NCBI GenBank assembly: GCA_963715655.1
Contig: OY970262.1
Coordinates: forward strand, 2,294,001-2,358,000
DNA length: 64,000 nt
From: JANQPD01 sp963715655
GTDB lineage: Bacteria > Bacteroidota > Bacteroidia > Flavobacteriales > Schleiferiaceae
Reading direction: 5' to 3'
The translations under genes were made by a program, and so were the position numbers. Of the stretch, positions 16,801-27,300 are shown in pieces. Below the pieces are notes generated by a model that saw only the letters and a program-made list of their open reading frames with translations, made no database searches and was not told the DNA's origin. Position 1 is the stretch's first letter, and each line of letters starts with the position of its first letter.

Positions 16801-18390
16801 ATGAAAAAAATAGCAATTCTTTTAGGTTTAGGCTTTTTAATAAGCTGCTCAGACCCTACCGAAAATTTCGGTTTAAAATTAAATACAGACTTTATTGCTT
16901 ATTCGGCAATGATAGAATTTGTGGATCCGGCTGATCCCAACAAGTTTATTGAAAATGTGGAGGTTACCATTGAAGGCCCTGATGCAGCGCATATATTAGA
17001 ATCTGGCGCAACTAAGAATTTTACCGTAACACAAGGCAGAATTCAACTAGCTCTAAACCCGAGACGTATTGTAACGGCTGAAAATCCTGTAAGCTATAGA
17101 ATTGTGGCAAAAGCCCCTGGCTACCTACCCATAAATGCAGAAGCTTATTTTGGCTTAGGTGAAAACCAACAAGTACTTACATTAAATATGATTGATGTAG
17201 CTAATCCACCGGCAGGGGTAGCTAATACCACTACAAATGAAAGTATTACAGGCGGTATTACTACTGCTCCTATTCAAATAGGCGTAAATGCTACGGGGGT
17301 TAAAAAAACCGGTGCAAGTGTAAATATCCCTACCGGAACTGAAATGCGTGACGCTAATGGTGCTTTAATTTCCGGAGGTACGTTGGAAGTGAGTTTAACA
17401 CATTTTGATGCAGAAGGTGGTGATGCCAGTACTAGATCTTTTCCGGGAGGATTTACACCAACCAATGTGATTGGTAGAAATGGTCAGCGGGAAGATATTT
17501 ATTTTAATACCGCTGGTTTTGCAAGTATTGATATGAATGTAGGAGGTACTCCTGTAAAACAGTTTAGTCAACCTATTTCTGTAAACATGGAAATAGATGC
17601 CACCACCATGAATATGTACACCGGTACTGCTATAAAAGCGGGAGATACTATTCCTATTTGGAGTTATGATGTTGCTACCGCAACATGGGCGTATGAAAAA
17701 ACCGGAACCGTGATAACCAATGGTTCTAAACTTGAAATGGTTTTTACCACCACACATTTAAGCTGGTATAATATTGATTTTAAAGGACCTAGATGCTCAT
17801 TTTGGAATGCAAATGGTAAAGTAACCGTTGCCATGCCTGGTTTTGATCAAACAAATGCAGAAAACTTATACTGTGATTTAGTATTTACTTCTAATAATCA
17901 AAGCGTAAGCCAATTTTCTTCAAAATTGCAACGTTTATATAACGGACAGGAATTTAATTTTTATAATGCCCCGAGTGCTGATTGTAAGTTTATAGTAAGA
18001 GATGGTAGCAGCTGGTATAACAAAGGGAACATTATTGCTGAAAGTAACAGTTTTAATCCTTGCTCAGGTTCGGCTACCATTACTATTAACCGCACGCCTC
18101 CACCGGTTATTAATATTACTTTAGAAGGCACCTGTACTGATAATTCTAACTTAACGCTTAAGCCAAGTTTTTATGTGTACTACCGTGAAAAAAATAGCGG
18201 AGCTTGGTGGAGTTACCTAACCTATGTAAGAAAAGGTGAAGCCAGTACAAGCAAACTTGAATTAAATAAGACGTATGAATTTAGAGTGTGGTATAATGGT
18301 GAGGTAATAAATGTAGATGCTACACCAGACAAATTAAACTATGATGTAAAAGTGCCCTTAGATGCGAGCACGTGCAGCAGTTTAATTTAA
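16801..18390 (+). CDS. Lipoprotein of unknown function
   Basis: The 529-aa protein has a clear lipobox (LGFLISC, lipidated Cys at residue 16, followed by SDPTEN). The mature protein is mostly beta. Residues 30-120 resemble a carboxypeptidase-regulatory-like beta sandwich, and the middle (130-320) has glycine-rich segments such as NIPTGTEMRDANGALISGG, as in some surface proteins. A Cys-rich C-terminal half follows. No catalytic motif is seen. It follows the barrel protein gene by 20 bases and ends at a bidirectional terminator, so the pair may form an outer-membrane complex. Family not recognised. Confidence 0.8.
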   Translation: MKKIAILLGLGFLISCSDPTENFGLKLNTDFIAYSAMIEFVDPADPNKFIENVEVTIEGPDAAHILESGATKNFTVTQGRIQLALNPRRIVTAENPVSYRIVAKAPGYLPINAEAYFGLGENQQVLTLNMIDVANPPAGVANTTTNESITGGITTAPIQIGVNATGVKKTGASVNIPTGTEMRDANGALISGGTLEVSLTHFDAEGGDASTRSFPGGFTPTNVIGRNGQREDIYFNTAGFASIDMNVGGTPVKQFSQPISVNMEIDATTMNMYTGTAIKAGDTIPIWSYDVATATWAYEKTGTVITNGSKLEMVFTTTHLSWYNIDFKGPRCSFWNANGKVTVAMPGFDQTNAENLYCDLVFTSNNQSVSQFSSKLQRLYNGQEFNFYNAPSADCKFIVRDGSSWYNKGNIIAESNSFNPCSGSATITINRTPPPVINITLEGTCTDNSNLTLKPSFYVYYREKNSGAWWSYLTYVRKGEASTSKLELNKTYEFRVWYNGEVINVDATPDKLNYDVKVPLDASTCSSLI

Positions 18391-18409
18391 TAGTTATTTA
18401 TAAAATTTT

Positions 18410-18439
18410 AAAAGCCCGAACGCCTTGTTCGGGCTTTTT
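18410..18439. terminator. Bidirectional rho-independent terminator
   Basis: A 12-bp perfect stem AAAAGCCCGAAC / GTTCGGGCTTTT with a 5-base loop lies between the convergent lipoprotein and AlkB-like genes; A- and T-runs on either side let it serve both strands. Confidence 0.92.
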
Positions 18440-18443
18440 AGTT

Positions 18444-19496
18444 TTATGCCTCTAAAGCAGCAATACGCTTGTTCATAATTTTAAACCAAACCGGTGGCAC
18501 CGCAGAAAGCAACATCATACCAGGGTAACCGGTAGGCATTTGCGGACTGTTTTGATGTGCCTTTAAAATCTGAAATTTTCTATGGGGATTTGCATGATGA
18601 TCGCTGTGGCGCGATAACTCAAATAATACCATACGGCCCACTACGTGATTACTGTTCCAAGAGTGCATTGGGTTGGTTTGCTCGTAGCGTTGTTCGTTTA
18701 CTTTTTGCCTTACCAAGCCGTAGTGCTCAATGTAATTAACGGTTTCTAAAAGTAATATACCCACAACAGCTGCCAATAAAAATCCGCCTAAAGCCATGGC
18801 ACCCACTAAATAAAAAATAGCATATATGGCAGCCAAAGAAAGCAGTGCGAAATAGAGCATTTCATTTTTTATGCTTAAAAAAGATTGTTTACTGCGTTGC
18901 AATATTCCAAACTGAATTTGCCAAGCACTTATATAACTGTACACAACCGAACGGATCCAAAACATATATAAAGGCTCGTTTAATCGGCTGGAAGCAGGAT
19001 CATTAGGTGTGCTTACATTTTTATGATGACCGTAATTATGTTCTATAAAAAAATGCTGATATAAGGTAGTAAACAGTAAACTTTTAGCGGCTAATTGCGC
19101 CATTCTTTCCTTGCGGTGCCCTAATTCATGCGCCACGTTAATGCCTAATATTCCACACATTAAACCCATGGAAACACTACGCCCAAAAAAAGTAGCACTG
19201 TAAAAAGGTAAGTTTTGAATGCTAAATAAAAACCAAATTAAAAAACCAAATTGCACAGGCACAGCTAAAAAAAGGAGCGTATCGTACAATTTATCTTTTA
19301 CAATCAATGCTTCAGTTGCTTGCTCCAAATTTTTATCGCTGGGTTTAAATAATAATTCTAATAAAGGAATTAACCCAAAGGCATACAGTACAGGTATAAA
19401 CGTAATCCACCCGTGTGTGAGAAAAGAAATAGCCACAAACAGCGGCAGCACAAAAGCTAATAGATATTTTAAAGCTTTATAATTCATATTTTTCAA
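18444..19496 (-). CDS. AlkB-like alkane 1-monooxygenase / fatty acid desaturase family membrane enzyme
   Basis: The 350-aa membrane protein has the histidine boxes of the AlkB di-iron enzymes: HELGHRKE (about residue 125), EHNYGHHKNVSTPNDPASSR (about 155) and SRHSDHHANP (about 305), plus the AlkB-specific NYIEHYGL. Six membrane segments flank the boxes. AlkB enzymes hydroxylate terminal methyl groups of alkanes or fatty acyl chains with rubredoxin as electron donor; no rubredoxin gene is seen here. The gene starts 8 bases after the stop of the glycosyltransferase gene and is probably cotranscribed, which hints at modification of a lipid rather than alkane catabolism, but that is inference. 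Confidence 0.88.
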   Translation of the reverse strand: MKNMNYKALKYLLAFVLPLFVAISFLTHGWITFIPVLYAFGLIPLLELLFKPSDKNLEQATEALIVKDKLYDTLLFLAVPVQFGFLIWFLFSIQNLPFYSATFFGRSVSMGLMCGILGINVAHELGHRKERMAQLAAKSLLFTTLYQHFFIEHNYGHHKNVSTPNDPASSRLNEPLYMFWIRSVVYSYISAWQIQFGILQRSKQSFLSIKNEMLYFALLSLAAIYAIFYLVGAMALGGFLLAAVVGILLLETVNYIEHYGLVRQKVNEQRYEQTNPMHSWNSNHVVGRMVLFELSRHSDHHANPHRKFQILKAHQNSPQMPTGYPGMMLLSAVPPVWFKIMNKRIAALEA

Positions 19497-19504
19497 TCCT
19501 GTTT

Positions 19505-20728
19505 TTAACTTACGTTGTTTGGTAGTTTGCCTACTTCATCTTGTGCCTTTAGGTATGCATGCACTTGATCTACAGAAATAAATGCTTGCGAAAATAACTG
19601 GTTTACACCTTCTAAAATAGGCAAATTTGGATAAAACGTATCTCTTAAAAAGTGTACTAATTTCAGCATTTTAAAGCCATCAAACCAAAAATCAAAGTTC
19701 TCTAAAAATTTGATATCATCGGTTGATCTTTTTTGTAAATCATTATAATCTTTTTGCAAATTTTCGTTTTCAATAAACGCTTGTATTTTTATGGGTGTGG
19801 GAGTAGCTACACGCTCCTTTTGTGCAGAAAGCCATTGTTTTATAATTACAAATATTTGTGGATTATAAAGCGTTTCAAAATCTTTTACACCATTCGCCAT
19901 ATCTAACATTGCTCTACCGGTGCCAAAGGGTACACGATCAGAAAATCTTGGTAAAGGAAATACTTTGCAACTGTTTAAAGTGTAAAAATTAGGATGCGGC
20001 ATTAGCTTATGCAAAAAATAAAAATCTTCACCTGCCTTGCGTTTATTCATCCCGCCAAGGGTTACATATTTGCTACAACGCACCGCCATACTGCTACCAA
20101 TGGTATGATGACTGTGTTTGTAACCCGTAAAACGTAAACCTTGAATATAGTAACGTAAGAATATTTCATACCGTAGCATTTCCGTTTGATGGCTTCCTCC
20201 CTCCTTTTGATGTTCAAAAGCAATACTTAAACCATTTACTTTTTTACTTTCTGTATTCAAAAGTTCATGAAAATAATTCTTGGAAACCGTGCAATCACCA
20301 TCTAGACAAACGATTAAACCATCAAAATTAATGGTTTGAAAAAGTTTGGCTGCTGCATCCATACCAATTTTTCTTGCCAAACCTACACCTGCATGTTTCT
20401 TGGGTAAATCAAAAGCAGCTATGCTTCTAATTTCTAATCCATTAGATAATTTTATCGCTTGGTAACGCGCTAACTGAGCTTTGTGCTTATCTTTAATTAT
20501 TGTTTCTACCTGCTCACCATGATTAAAAACCAATAAAACCAAAACCTCCTCTGTATCAAATTGATTTGTAGTGCTTAAGCTTTTCAAAAGCATATCCAAA
20601 TCTTCATTAAAACAAGGAATTACTACTATAATACGTACCGCTTCATGTATCTGAAAATCAAACATTGATTCAGGATAAACGGTGAAACGCTTTTGATAAT
20701 TAACATAAAGCTCAGAAATGCCTTGCAT
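19505..20728 (-). CDS. Family 2 glycosyltransferase
   Basis: The 407-aa protein starts its GT-A fold at about residue 33 (VRIIVVIPCFNEDLDMLLKSL). The metal-binding DxD-type motif is in LIVCLDGDCTVSKNYF (about residue 145), and the acceptor-side GGMNKRKAGEDFYFLHKL (about 235) is typical of GT2 enzymes. The last 150 residues are helical with no membrane segments. The sugar donor and acceptor are unknown. It is the first gene of a two-gene operon with the AlkB-like monooxygenase. It is divergent from miaE with only about 35 bases between, so the promoters must overlap. Confidence 0.86.
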   Translation of the reverse strand: MQGISELYVNYQKRFTVYPESMFDFQIHEAVRIIVVIPCFNEDLDMLLKSLSTTNQFDTEEVLVLLVFNHGEQVETIIKDKHKAQLARYQAIKLSNGLEIRSIAAFDLPKKHAGVGLARKIGMDAAAKLFQTINFDGLIVCLDGDCTVSKNYFHELLNTESKKVNGLSIAFEHQKEGGSHQTEMLRYEIFLRYYIQGLRFTGYKHSHHTIGSSMAVRCSKYVTLGGMNKRKAGEDFYFLHKLMPHPNFYTLNSCKVFPLPRFSDRVPFGTGRAMLDMANGVKDFETLYNPQIFVIIKQWLSAQKERVATPTPIKIQAFIENENLQKDYNDLQKRSTDDIKFLENFDFWFDGFKMLKLVHFLRDTFYPNLPILEGVNQLFSQAFISVDQVHAYLKAQDEVGKLPNNVS

Positions 20729-20763
20729 GAGTTGCTTACTTTTGGCTAAAATAAGTACAGAAT

Positions 20764-21348
20764 ATGGAGATGCAGTTAGAACTTAAAGTGGCCTCATCAA
20801 AAGCGTGGATTGAAACAGTGCTTGCCAATTTTGATGATTTTTTAAAAGATCATGCTGATTGCGAGCGAAAAGCGAGCAGTATGGCCATGAGTTTTGTAGC
20901 AAAATATCCGGATAGAACCGAAATAATTCCTGAACTAATCCACACCGGTATTGAAGAATTGGAACATTTTAGGCTGGTATATAGAATTATGGAAAAGCGT
21001 GGCTTAACTTTAAACCATAGCATTGGTGAAGATTTGTACATGAAACAGCTTTTAAAACTTTGCCATTCCGATAGAGAAAAACGCTTTCGCGATAGGTTAA
21101 TTATTGCCAGCATTGTGGAAAACCGAGGCTTTGAGCGCTTTAAAATGATTAGCGAGCATATTGAAAATAAAGAACTTGCGGAATTTTATCACATGATATA
21201 TGTTTCTGAAGCCAAGCACGGCAATGTGTTTGTGGATATGGCTTGCACCTATTTTGATACGCAAGAAGTATTGGACAGATGGGAGGAATTGGCAAACCAA
21301 GAAGCTGAAATTTTACAAAATTTAGCATTGAAACCTGCTTTGCATTAA
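20764..21348 (+). CDS. miaE: tRNA-(ms2io6A)-hydroxylase MiaE
   Basis: The 194-aa protein is a ferritin-like di-iron enzyme that hydroxylates the isopentenyl group of ms2i6A37 in tRNAs. The iron ligands appear as Glu in DHADCERKAS, EELEHFR (EExxH), a Glu in VENRGFERF, and EAKHGN, spaced as in MiaE. A TACTTTTG box at 20737-20744 may be its -7 element. Start choice between the ATGs at 20764 and 20770 is open. The small secreted-protein gene follows closely and may be cotranscribed. Confidence 0.92.
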   Translation: MEMQLELKVASSKAWIETVLANFDDFLKDHADCERKASSMAMSFVAKYPDRTEIIPELIHTGIEELEHFRLVYRIMEKRGLTLNHSIGEDLYMKQLLKLCHSDREKRFRDRLIIASIVENRGFERFKMISEHIENKELAEFYHMIYVSEAKHGNVFVDMACTYFDTQEVLDRWEELANQEAEILQNLALKPALH

Positions 21349-21398
21349 ATTAGGATTTGAAAATATTTACCTTCACACCATCAATTTTGAATTGTACC

Positions 21399-21869
21399 AT
21401 GCGCATGAAACTCAAGTTACTCTTACTTTTTAGTTTGTGTTGTTTTTCAGTAGTAAGCCATGCTCAGGCCGCCAGCTACAGCTTTTGCGTAAAATCTGAT
21501 GAGTTTGAAAGTTTTAAAGCCGTAATCGTTTTTCAATCGGTTGACTTTGGTCGCAGCTCTGCACAGCTTATTTTAAAGCAGCAGCTAGAAACAAAATTGA
21601 AAACAAAAGTAAGTTTATATCCATTTTTTAGTAGTTCTAATTGTGGATGTATGCAGGATGTTTGCCAAGAAATTGTGCTACACGCATCTAAAATAAAAGG
21701 TGTGCTTTCAGTAGAGGAAACCAACAATACCGAAAACATGCCGGCTGTCGCCATGGGCACAGTAGATAGAGCCGTTACTGAAGCAAAAAAAATAATGGCT
21801 GACCCTAAAATTTTATTGGATAGTGCTGTAAAACAAGGCGCTAAGTTGCTTGATAAAATTTTTAACTAG
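21399..21869 (+). CDS. Small secreted protein of unknown function
   Basis: The frame opens at a TTG at 21357, but a proper signal peptide begins at the ATG at 21399 (MRMKLKLLLLFSLCCFSVVSHAQA). The mature protein of about 130 aa has several cysteines (SFCVKSDEF, SSNCGCMQDVCQEIV) that could form disulphides in the periplasm. The C-terminal third is helical. I do not recognise the family. It follows miaE by about 50 bases, and its end converges with the minus-strand membrane protein genes, overlapping by a few bases. Confidence 0.7.
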   Translation: MRMKLKLLLLFSLCCFSVVSHAQAASYSFCVKSDEFESFKAVIVFQSVDFGRSSAQLILKQQLETKLKTKVSLYPFFSSSNCGCMQDVCQEIVLHASKIKGVLSVEETNNTENMPAVAMGTVDRAVTEAKKIMADPKILLDSAVKQGAKLLDKIFN

Positions 21870-22248
21870 TAAGCTTTTTTCTAAAGCGTATTAAACTTTT
21901 TACAGGCTTATTTCCCAATTGATAAAAACAAAAACCTCCTGCCGCGTAGGCTACTACATCGTAAGCATCAGCGTAATGCCTGCTATCAAAAGTAGGAAAC
22001 CAAAGTTCAAAAAGTAGGCTGTACCATAGCACATAAAAGAGCACATGCCAAAAAGTAAAAATGTACATTTTATTGCGAAAAGTTAGTTGCTGTTGTATGG
22101 CTAAAGCAAATCCCAAAACAATTCCGGCACTTAAAAAATCATCTAGGTAACTGTGCACAAAAGGTATAATTACACCTAGTTTTTCTATAAACTGATTGAC
22201 ACAAAAAAGTAAAAAGCAAAACCAAAAATATGTAGTAAAAACCCGCAT
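21862..22248 (-). CDS. VanZ-like small membrane protein
   Basis: From the ATG at 22248 the protein has 128 aa (MRVFTTYFWFCFLLFCVNQF). It has four membrane segments, a loop with PFVHSYLDDFLSAGIVLG, and a DSRHYADAYDVVAYAAGG segment, an acidic pattern also seen in VanZ-like proteins. The ATG overlaps the stop of the zinc-ribbon gene upstream (TAATG), so the two are translationally coupled; a longer in-frame opening up to 22335 overlaps that gene and is not likely. Function is unknown. Confidence 0.72.
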   Translation of the reverse strand: MRVFTTYFWFCFLLFCVNQFIEKLGVIIPFVHSYLDDFLSAGIVLGFALAIQQQLTFRNKMYIFTFWHVLFYVLWYSLLFELWFPTFDSRHYADAYDVVAYAAGGFCFYQLGNKPVKSLIRFRKKLTS

Positions 22249-22517
22249 TAATGAACAGTAGATGAAGCAATGGCCGCAATAACCGAGAGAATGGACAAAA
22301 AAATAAGTTGACCAATCATTACCGGCACTTTCCAAATTTTAGTAAAAACACTATCATCAGAGAGAATACTGAGCATTGGGAAAGGATTTAGTTCTGTTTT
22401 TTCTTGTAAAGAACGTTCAGAACTTCGGACATCTACAAAGGCCGTTTCACAGTTGATGCAATGCGAATTTTTGCTATCGTTCCAAGTTCCACATTGCTTA
22501 CATTTTTTTTCATTCAT
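22248..22517 (-). CDS. Zinc-ribbon membrane protein
   Basis: The 89-aa protein starts with a zinc ribbon of two CxxC knuckles (KKCKQCGTWND and SHCINCETAF, residues 5-25). A linker follows, then one C-terminal membrane helix (VPVMIGQLIFLSILSVIAAIA). Such proteins are widespread small inner-membrane proteins of unknown job. It overlaps the following membrane protein gene by one base and is probably translated together with it. Confidence 0.78.
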   Translation of the reverse strand: MNEKKCKQCGTWNDSKNSHCINCETAFVDVRSSERSLQEKTELNPFPMLSILSDDSVFTKIWKVPVMIGQLIFLSILSVIAAIASSTVH

Positions 22518-22678
22518 GTTGCTAAATTACTATATACCAATATGCTAAGAATGCAGCTATAGTATTTAGATTAAAAAAAAATAATAGTAAAAGGCTATGT
22601 GATAAAGTGTGTATTTCAAGTATCGAACCTTCACCAAAACTTACATATTCAGTAAAACTGAAATAAAGTGGGTTTGAT

Positions 22679-22686
22679 TAGCTTTG
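22679..22686 (+). promoter_or_regulatory. Candidate -7 box for the sigma-54 activator gene
   Basis: TAGCTTTG matches the TAnnTTTG consensus and lies 21 bases before the ATG at 22708; a -33 element at the proper distance is not clear. Confidence 0.4.
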
Positions 22687-22707
22687 CGCCTCTTTAAAAA
22701 CCACTGA

Positions 22708-24090
22708 ATGTCCACGAGAATAGCCATTATTGATGATGACGCCACATTTGCAAAAATGCTGAGTGGTTTTTTGAGCAAAAACGGTTATGAACCCTCGGTT
22801 TATTCATCGGCAGAAATAGCGTTACAAGAACTGCCAAAAAACCCAGTGCAGCTTATAATTACCGATTATAGGATGCCCGGTATGGATGGTTTGGAGATGC
22901 TGGGAAAGCTTCACGAGGTTTTAGAAACCACGCCTCCCGTAATTTTACTTACTAGCTATGGCGATATAAGTATGGCAGTGCGAAGCATGAAAGCCGGTGC
23001 TTTTGATTACCTAACCAAACCGGTAAATCCTAGTGAATTATTGGCGGTGGTTCAGAATACGCTGAGCCAAAAAAATAATGCTGCACCTGCCAAAAGTGAA
23101 ACTTTAAAAACTGATGTTACAAAAGAGGCTGCTGCCGGAAATGTTTTTGTAGAAGGTAAAAGTGCTCAAACTAAGTTGTTATTAGAGCATATTGCATTGG
23201 TTGGGCCAACTGATATGAGTGTATTAATACAAGGAGAAAGTGGCACAGGTAAGGAATACATAGCCAAACGTATCCATCAAAACAGTAAGAGAAACCAACA
23301 TCCTTTTATTGCCATTGATTGTGGTTCTTTAGGAAAAGATTTAGCCGCTAGTGAACTTTTTGGTCATAAGAAAGGCAGTTTTACAGGGGCTTTGCAAGAT
23401 AAAATTGGTCAATTTAAATTAGCTGATGGTGGCACCTTATTTTTAGATGAAATAGGGAACCTAAGCTATGATGTACAAATAAAATTACTGAGAGCTTTGC
23501 AAGAGCGCGTGGTGCGCCCCATTGGCGGTTCAGAAGATGTTGCCGTGGATATTCGCTTAATTGCTGCTACAAATGAAAACCTCCGCGAAAGCATAAAAAA
23601 CAGCGACTTTAGGGAAGATTTATACCACCGCTTAAATGAATTTAAATTAGAACTTAGCCCGTTACGCAGCCGCCCAGAAGAAGTAGAGCAATACGCTAGG
23701 CACTTTTTACAACAGGCCAATGCCGAACTAGACAAGAGCATAACGGGGTTTGAGGAAAATTGCCTTACCGCGCTATTGGACTACAGTTGGCCGGGAAATT
23801 TGAGAGAATTGAAAAACGTGGTAAAACGTGCTGCGCTTTTAAGTAAAGGCGAAACGGTAAACATAGAAGCGCTGCCTAGTGAAGTGCTGCACAACCATGC
23901 CGATGTATTTAGCAGTGTAAATCGGTCTAACTCTACGGATTTAAAAGAGTTGGAGAGCCAAATGGAGCGTGAGAAAATATTAGAAGCCATGGAAAAAGTA
24001 CGCTACAACAAAAGCAAAGCCGCCAAGCTTTTAAATATTGATAGAAAAACGCTTTATAATAAACTGAAACTCTATGGTTTCGATTTGTAA
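22708..24090 (+). CDS. NtrC-type sigma-54-dependent response regulator
   Basis: The 460-aa protein has the three NtrC domains. The receiver has the acidic pocket DDD at 9-11 and phospho-acceptor Asp53 in ITDYRMPGMDG. The AAA+ domain (about 150-380) has Walker A GESGTGKE, the sigma-54 contact loop GSFTGA (Ser replaces the usual Ala of GAFTGA), Walker B GTLFLDEIG and the arginine-finger region REDLYHRLNEF. A Fis-type helix-turn-helix (KAAKLLNIDRKTLYNKLKLYG) ends the protein. It activates sigma-54 promoters on phosphorylation. No cognate histidine kinase is adjacent, so the partner is unknown. Confidence 0.95.
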   Translation: MSTRIAIIDDDATFAKMLSGFLSKNGYEPSVYSSAEIALQELPKNPVQLIITDYRMPGMDGLEMLGKLHEVLETTPPVILLTSYGDISMAVRSMKAGAFDYLTKPVNPSELLAVVQNTLSQKNNAAPAKSETLKTDVTKEAAAGNVFVEGKSAQTKLLLEHIALVGPTDMSVLIQGESGTGKEYIAKRIHQNSKRNQHPFIAIDCGSLGKDLAASELFGHKKGSFTGALQDKIGQFKLADGGTLFLDEIGNLSYDVQIKLLRALQERVVRPIGGSEDVAVDIRLIAATNENLRESIKNSDFREDLYHRLNEFKLELSPLRSRPEEVEQYARHFLQQANAELDKSITGFEENCLTALLDYSWPGNLRELKNVVKRAALLSKGETVNIEALPSEVLHNHADVFSSVNRSNSTDLKELESQMEREKILEAMEKVRYNKSKAAKLLNIDRKTLYNKLKLYGFDL

Positions 24091-24324
24091 AACGTTACTC
24101 AAGTAAGATTAGCACTACATAATCAACTTTGGTATTTGCATTTATTTAGTTGCTGAGAATATCCTTTTTCACCTTCATTACCACCAGTTTCTCGTTTCGT
24201 TATGCACTTTTTCAAATCTAACCATTCGCACATCAATGTGTTAACGTTTTAGATTCTTAACCTTACGCTATTAAGTAAAACCTAATGATGTAGTGCGTAA
24301 ATTGTTGAAAATAAGCACTATATA

Positions 24325-27300
24325 ATGAGAATAATCTTACACAAAGTTTTCTTCCTTTTTACCTTCCTATTCTTATCGCAATTAGTTTTCGCGCAAACAG
24401 TTTCAGACACTGCCACCTTTTATGGAGGTGTACAATCTACGGTGTTTAACAATAATACGACCACAAACAGTAATGCATTTGGCTGTAGCGATACTCTAAA
24501 AATGAGCATTGGCGCGGGCAGGTACATCACTTCTGTAGATGTATTTTATACTATTACTGCACCTTTTAGCGGCAATGGATGGATTTCTGAGCAACGTTCT
24601 TTTGTTGAGTATTTAAACACAAACACAACAGAAGCCAACGTAACACTTGGCAATCAAACGTGGGATTCTTCCGGAACCGAAACTTATACTAGAGCCGGTT
24701 TAAATTTTGCAAATGGTGCAGCTGGTGCCGGAGATCTTTTATTCTTTTTACACGCCTTTAGAACGTTTGGAGCTAATCCAAACTGCTCTTCCACCGTACA
24801 GTTTTTACCGGATAGCACCTTTACCGTTATTGTAAACCACATACCCTTACCTACGTGCACCGAGCCTACCAATTTAGCTGTGGGCACTATTACTAAAAAC
24901 ACTGTTCAATTAAACTGGAGCACTGGCGGCGCCACAAATTGGCAAATAGAATACGGGCCGGTTGGGTTTACATCCGGCAGCGGCACTTTGGTAAATGCAA
25001 CTTCTAATCCTTTTACAGTTTCCGGGTTAACCGATGGTACCCCCTATGATTTTAGAGTGCGCGACAGCTGTGCCGTGGGCGATGTTAGTTTTTGGAGCAA
25101 CACCACTAGCGTCTATACGTTGTGCAACGCTTATTCCGCGCCCTTTTTAGAAGATTTTGAAAACGTAAGTTGGACAACCGGAAACGGCAATTTTGGTACC
25201 GGAACTATTGATACCTGTTGGATTAGAAATTACACAAGTGACTTTGTTTTTAAATCTGCACCCAAAAATTTTGTGAGTAATACTACCGGCCCAGCGGTAG
25301 ATCATACCAGCGGAACAGCCACCGGCAAATTTATTTTAAGTGAACGCCTAGTAAATTCAGGAGCACCTTACACCGCCACCATACAAACTCCGGCCATAGA
25401 AATGAGCGCTTTAACCGTGCCGCAACTTAGCTTTTGGTACTACATGTATGGCGCCCAAATTGGTACGCTTTCCGCAGAAATAAGTACCGATGGCGGAAAC
25501 ACGTTTACCTCCGTTTGGACTTTAAGCAGTGAACAACAAAACAATAGAAACGCACCTTGGCTGGAAGCTACGGTTGATTTATCCGTTTACTCAACCGACA
25601 CCATTATTGTGCAATTTACGGTGCTGCAATCATTAGAAGGTGGCTTGGGCGATGTTAGTTTAGATGATGTTGAAATAAGAGAAACGCCTACTTGCCTAGA
25701 GCCAACAAACTTTGCGGTAGATTTTAGTTGGATTAACAAAGCGCAATTAAGCTTTACAAGCGGTGGTGCTGCCGATTGGGAATTGGAATATGGTGCGCCC
25801 GGCTTTACCATCGGTGCTGGCACGCGGATAACTGCAAATACAAATCCTGCACAAATAAGCGGTTTACTTTCTAACACTACGTATGAAGTATATGTGCGTG
25901 ATAGCTGCGGTGCCAATGATGTTTCTAATTGGGTAGGCCCGGTAAGTTTCACTACTTTTTGCACCACCGTTTTAGCCACTCCACATACCGAAAATTTTGA
26001 TGGAACGAATTGGACAACCGGAACAAACAACGCAGACCTCGGCACTATTGAAACCTGTTGGTTTAGAAGTCCGTTAACGCCTTATGCTTGGAAAACCGGC
26101 CCAGCCCTTACCATAAACAATAATAGCGGAACACAAAATGACCATACCAGCGGCAGCGGGCAATTTGCTTACGCGGAACGTTTGGTAAATTTTGCTAATG
26201 ATACCATTGAAGCTGAACTAATTACCCCGCCCATTGACCTCAGCACCTTAACCAATCCGCAAGTAAGTTTTTGGTACCACATGTTTGGTAATAGCGTGGT
26301 AAACCTAAATGTAGAAATTAACACCGGAAACGGGTGGACATCCATTTATACTAAAACGGGACAACAGCAAACTTCCACCACTGAGGCTTGGCAGGAGGCG
26401 GTGGTAAACCTTGGTGCTTATGGTAATGATACGGCTGTTTTTAGATTTACCACCTTCAACAACAATGGCGGAACCAATAATGATGTTTCTATTGATGACT
26501 TTTTTGTAGGCATTGCGCCTAGCTGCCAAACGCCTACTGACTTTAATGTTTTAGGAACTACTCAAAACAGTGTTTCCTTGCAATGGACAAATCTTGGAAA
26601 CGCAGCTTTTCAAAATATTGAGTACGGTGCATCCGGTTTTGCTTTAGGCAGCGGAACGTACCTTTCTAGCACCGGCAATCCTTCCGCTGTGGCTGGATTA
26701 ACGGCAAGCACCACATATGAATTTTACTTACGCGATAGCTGTGCCGTTGGCGGTGTATCCGCTTGGCTTGGGCCAATAAGCGCTACCACCGATTGCGCGC
26801 CTATTGCTGCACCACTTATTGAAAACTTTGATGGAGCCACTTGGACGCTTGGTAACAACAATACGCCCGGAGTTATAGATGCCTGCTGGAGAAGAGACTC
26901 AGATTCGGCTTTTGTATTTACCGCTGGCCAAAACGGCACAACTTCTAACAACACTGGCCCAAGTGCCGACCATACCAGCGGAACTGGTAAATTTTTATAC
27001 ACCGAAACGTATTTTGGCTTTGCTTTTAGCCCAAATGTTACCGTATTAAGCACCCCTTTGGTAGATGTTAGCGCGTTAATAAATCCTGAATTAAAATTTT
27101 ATTACCACGCCTACGGGGCAGATTTTAACACCTTAAACGTGCGTGTTTTTAACGGTAGCACCAGCACCATTGTACACACTATAAGTGGCGCTCAGCAAAA
27201 TGCTAGTGCAGCCCCTTGGAATGAAGTGATTGTAGATTTAATTGCCTACGCAGGCGATACCATAAAAGTAGCGTTTGAAGTTACCAAAGCCGTTGGCGTA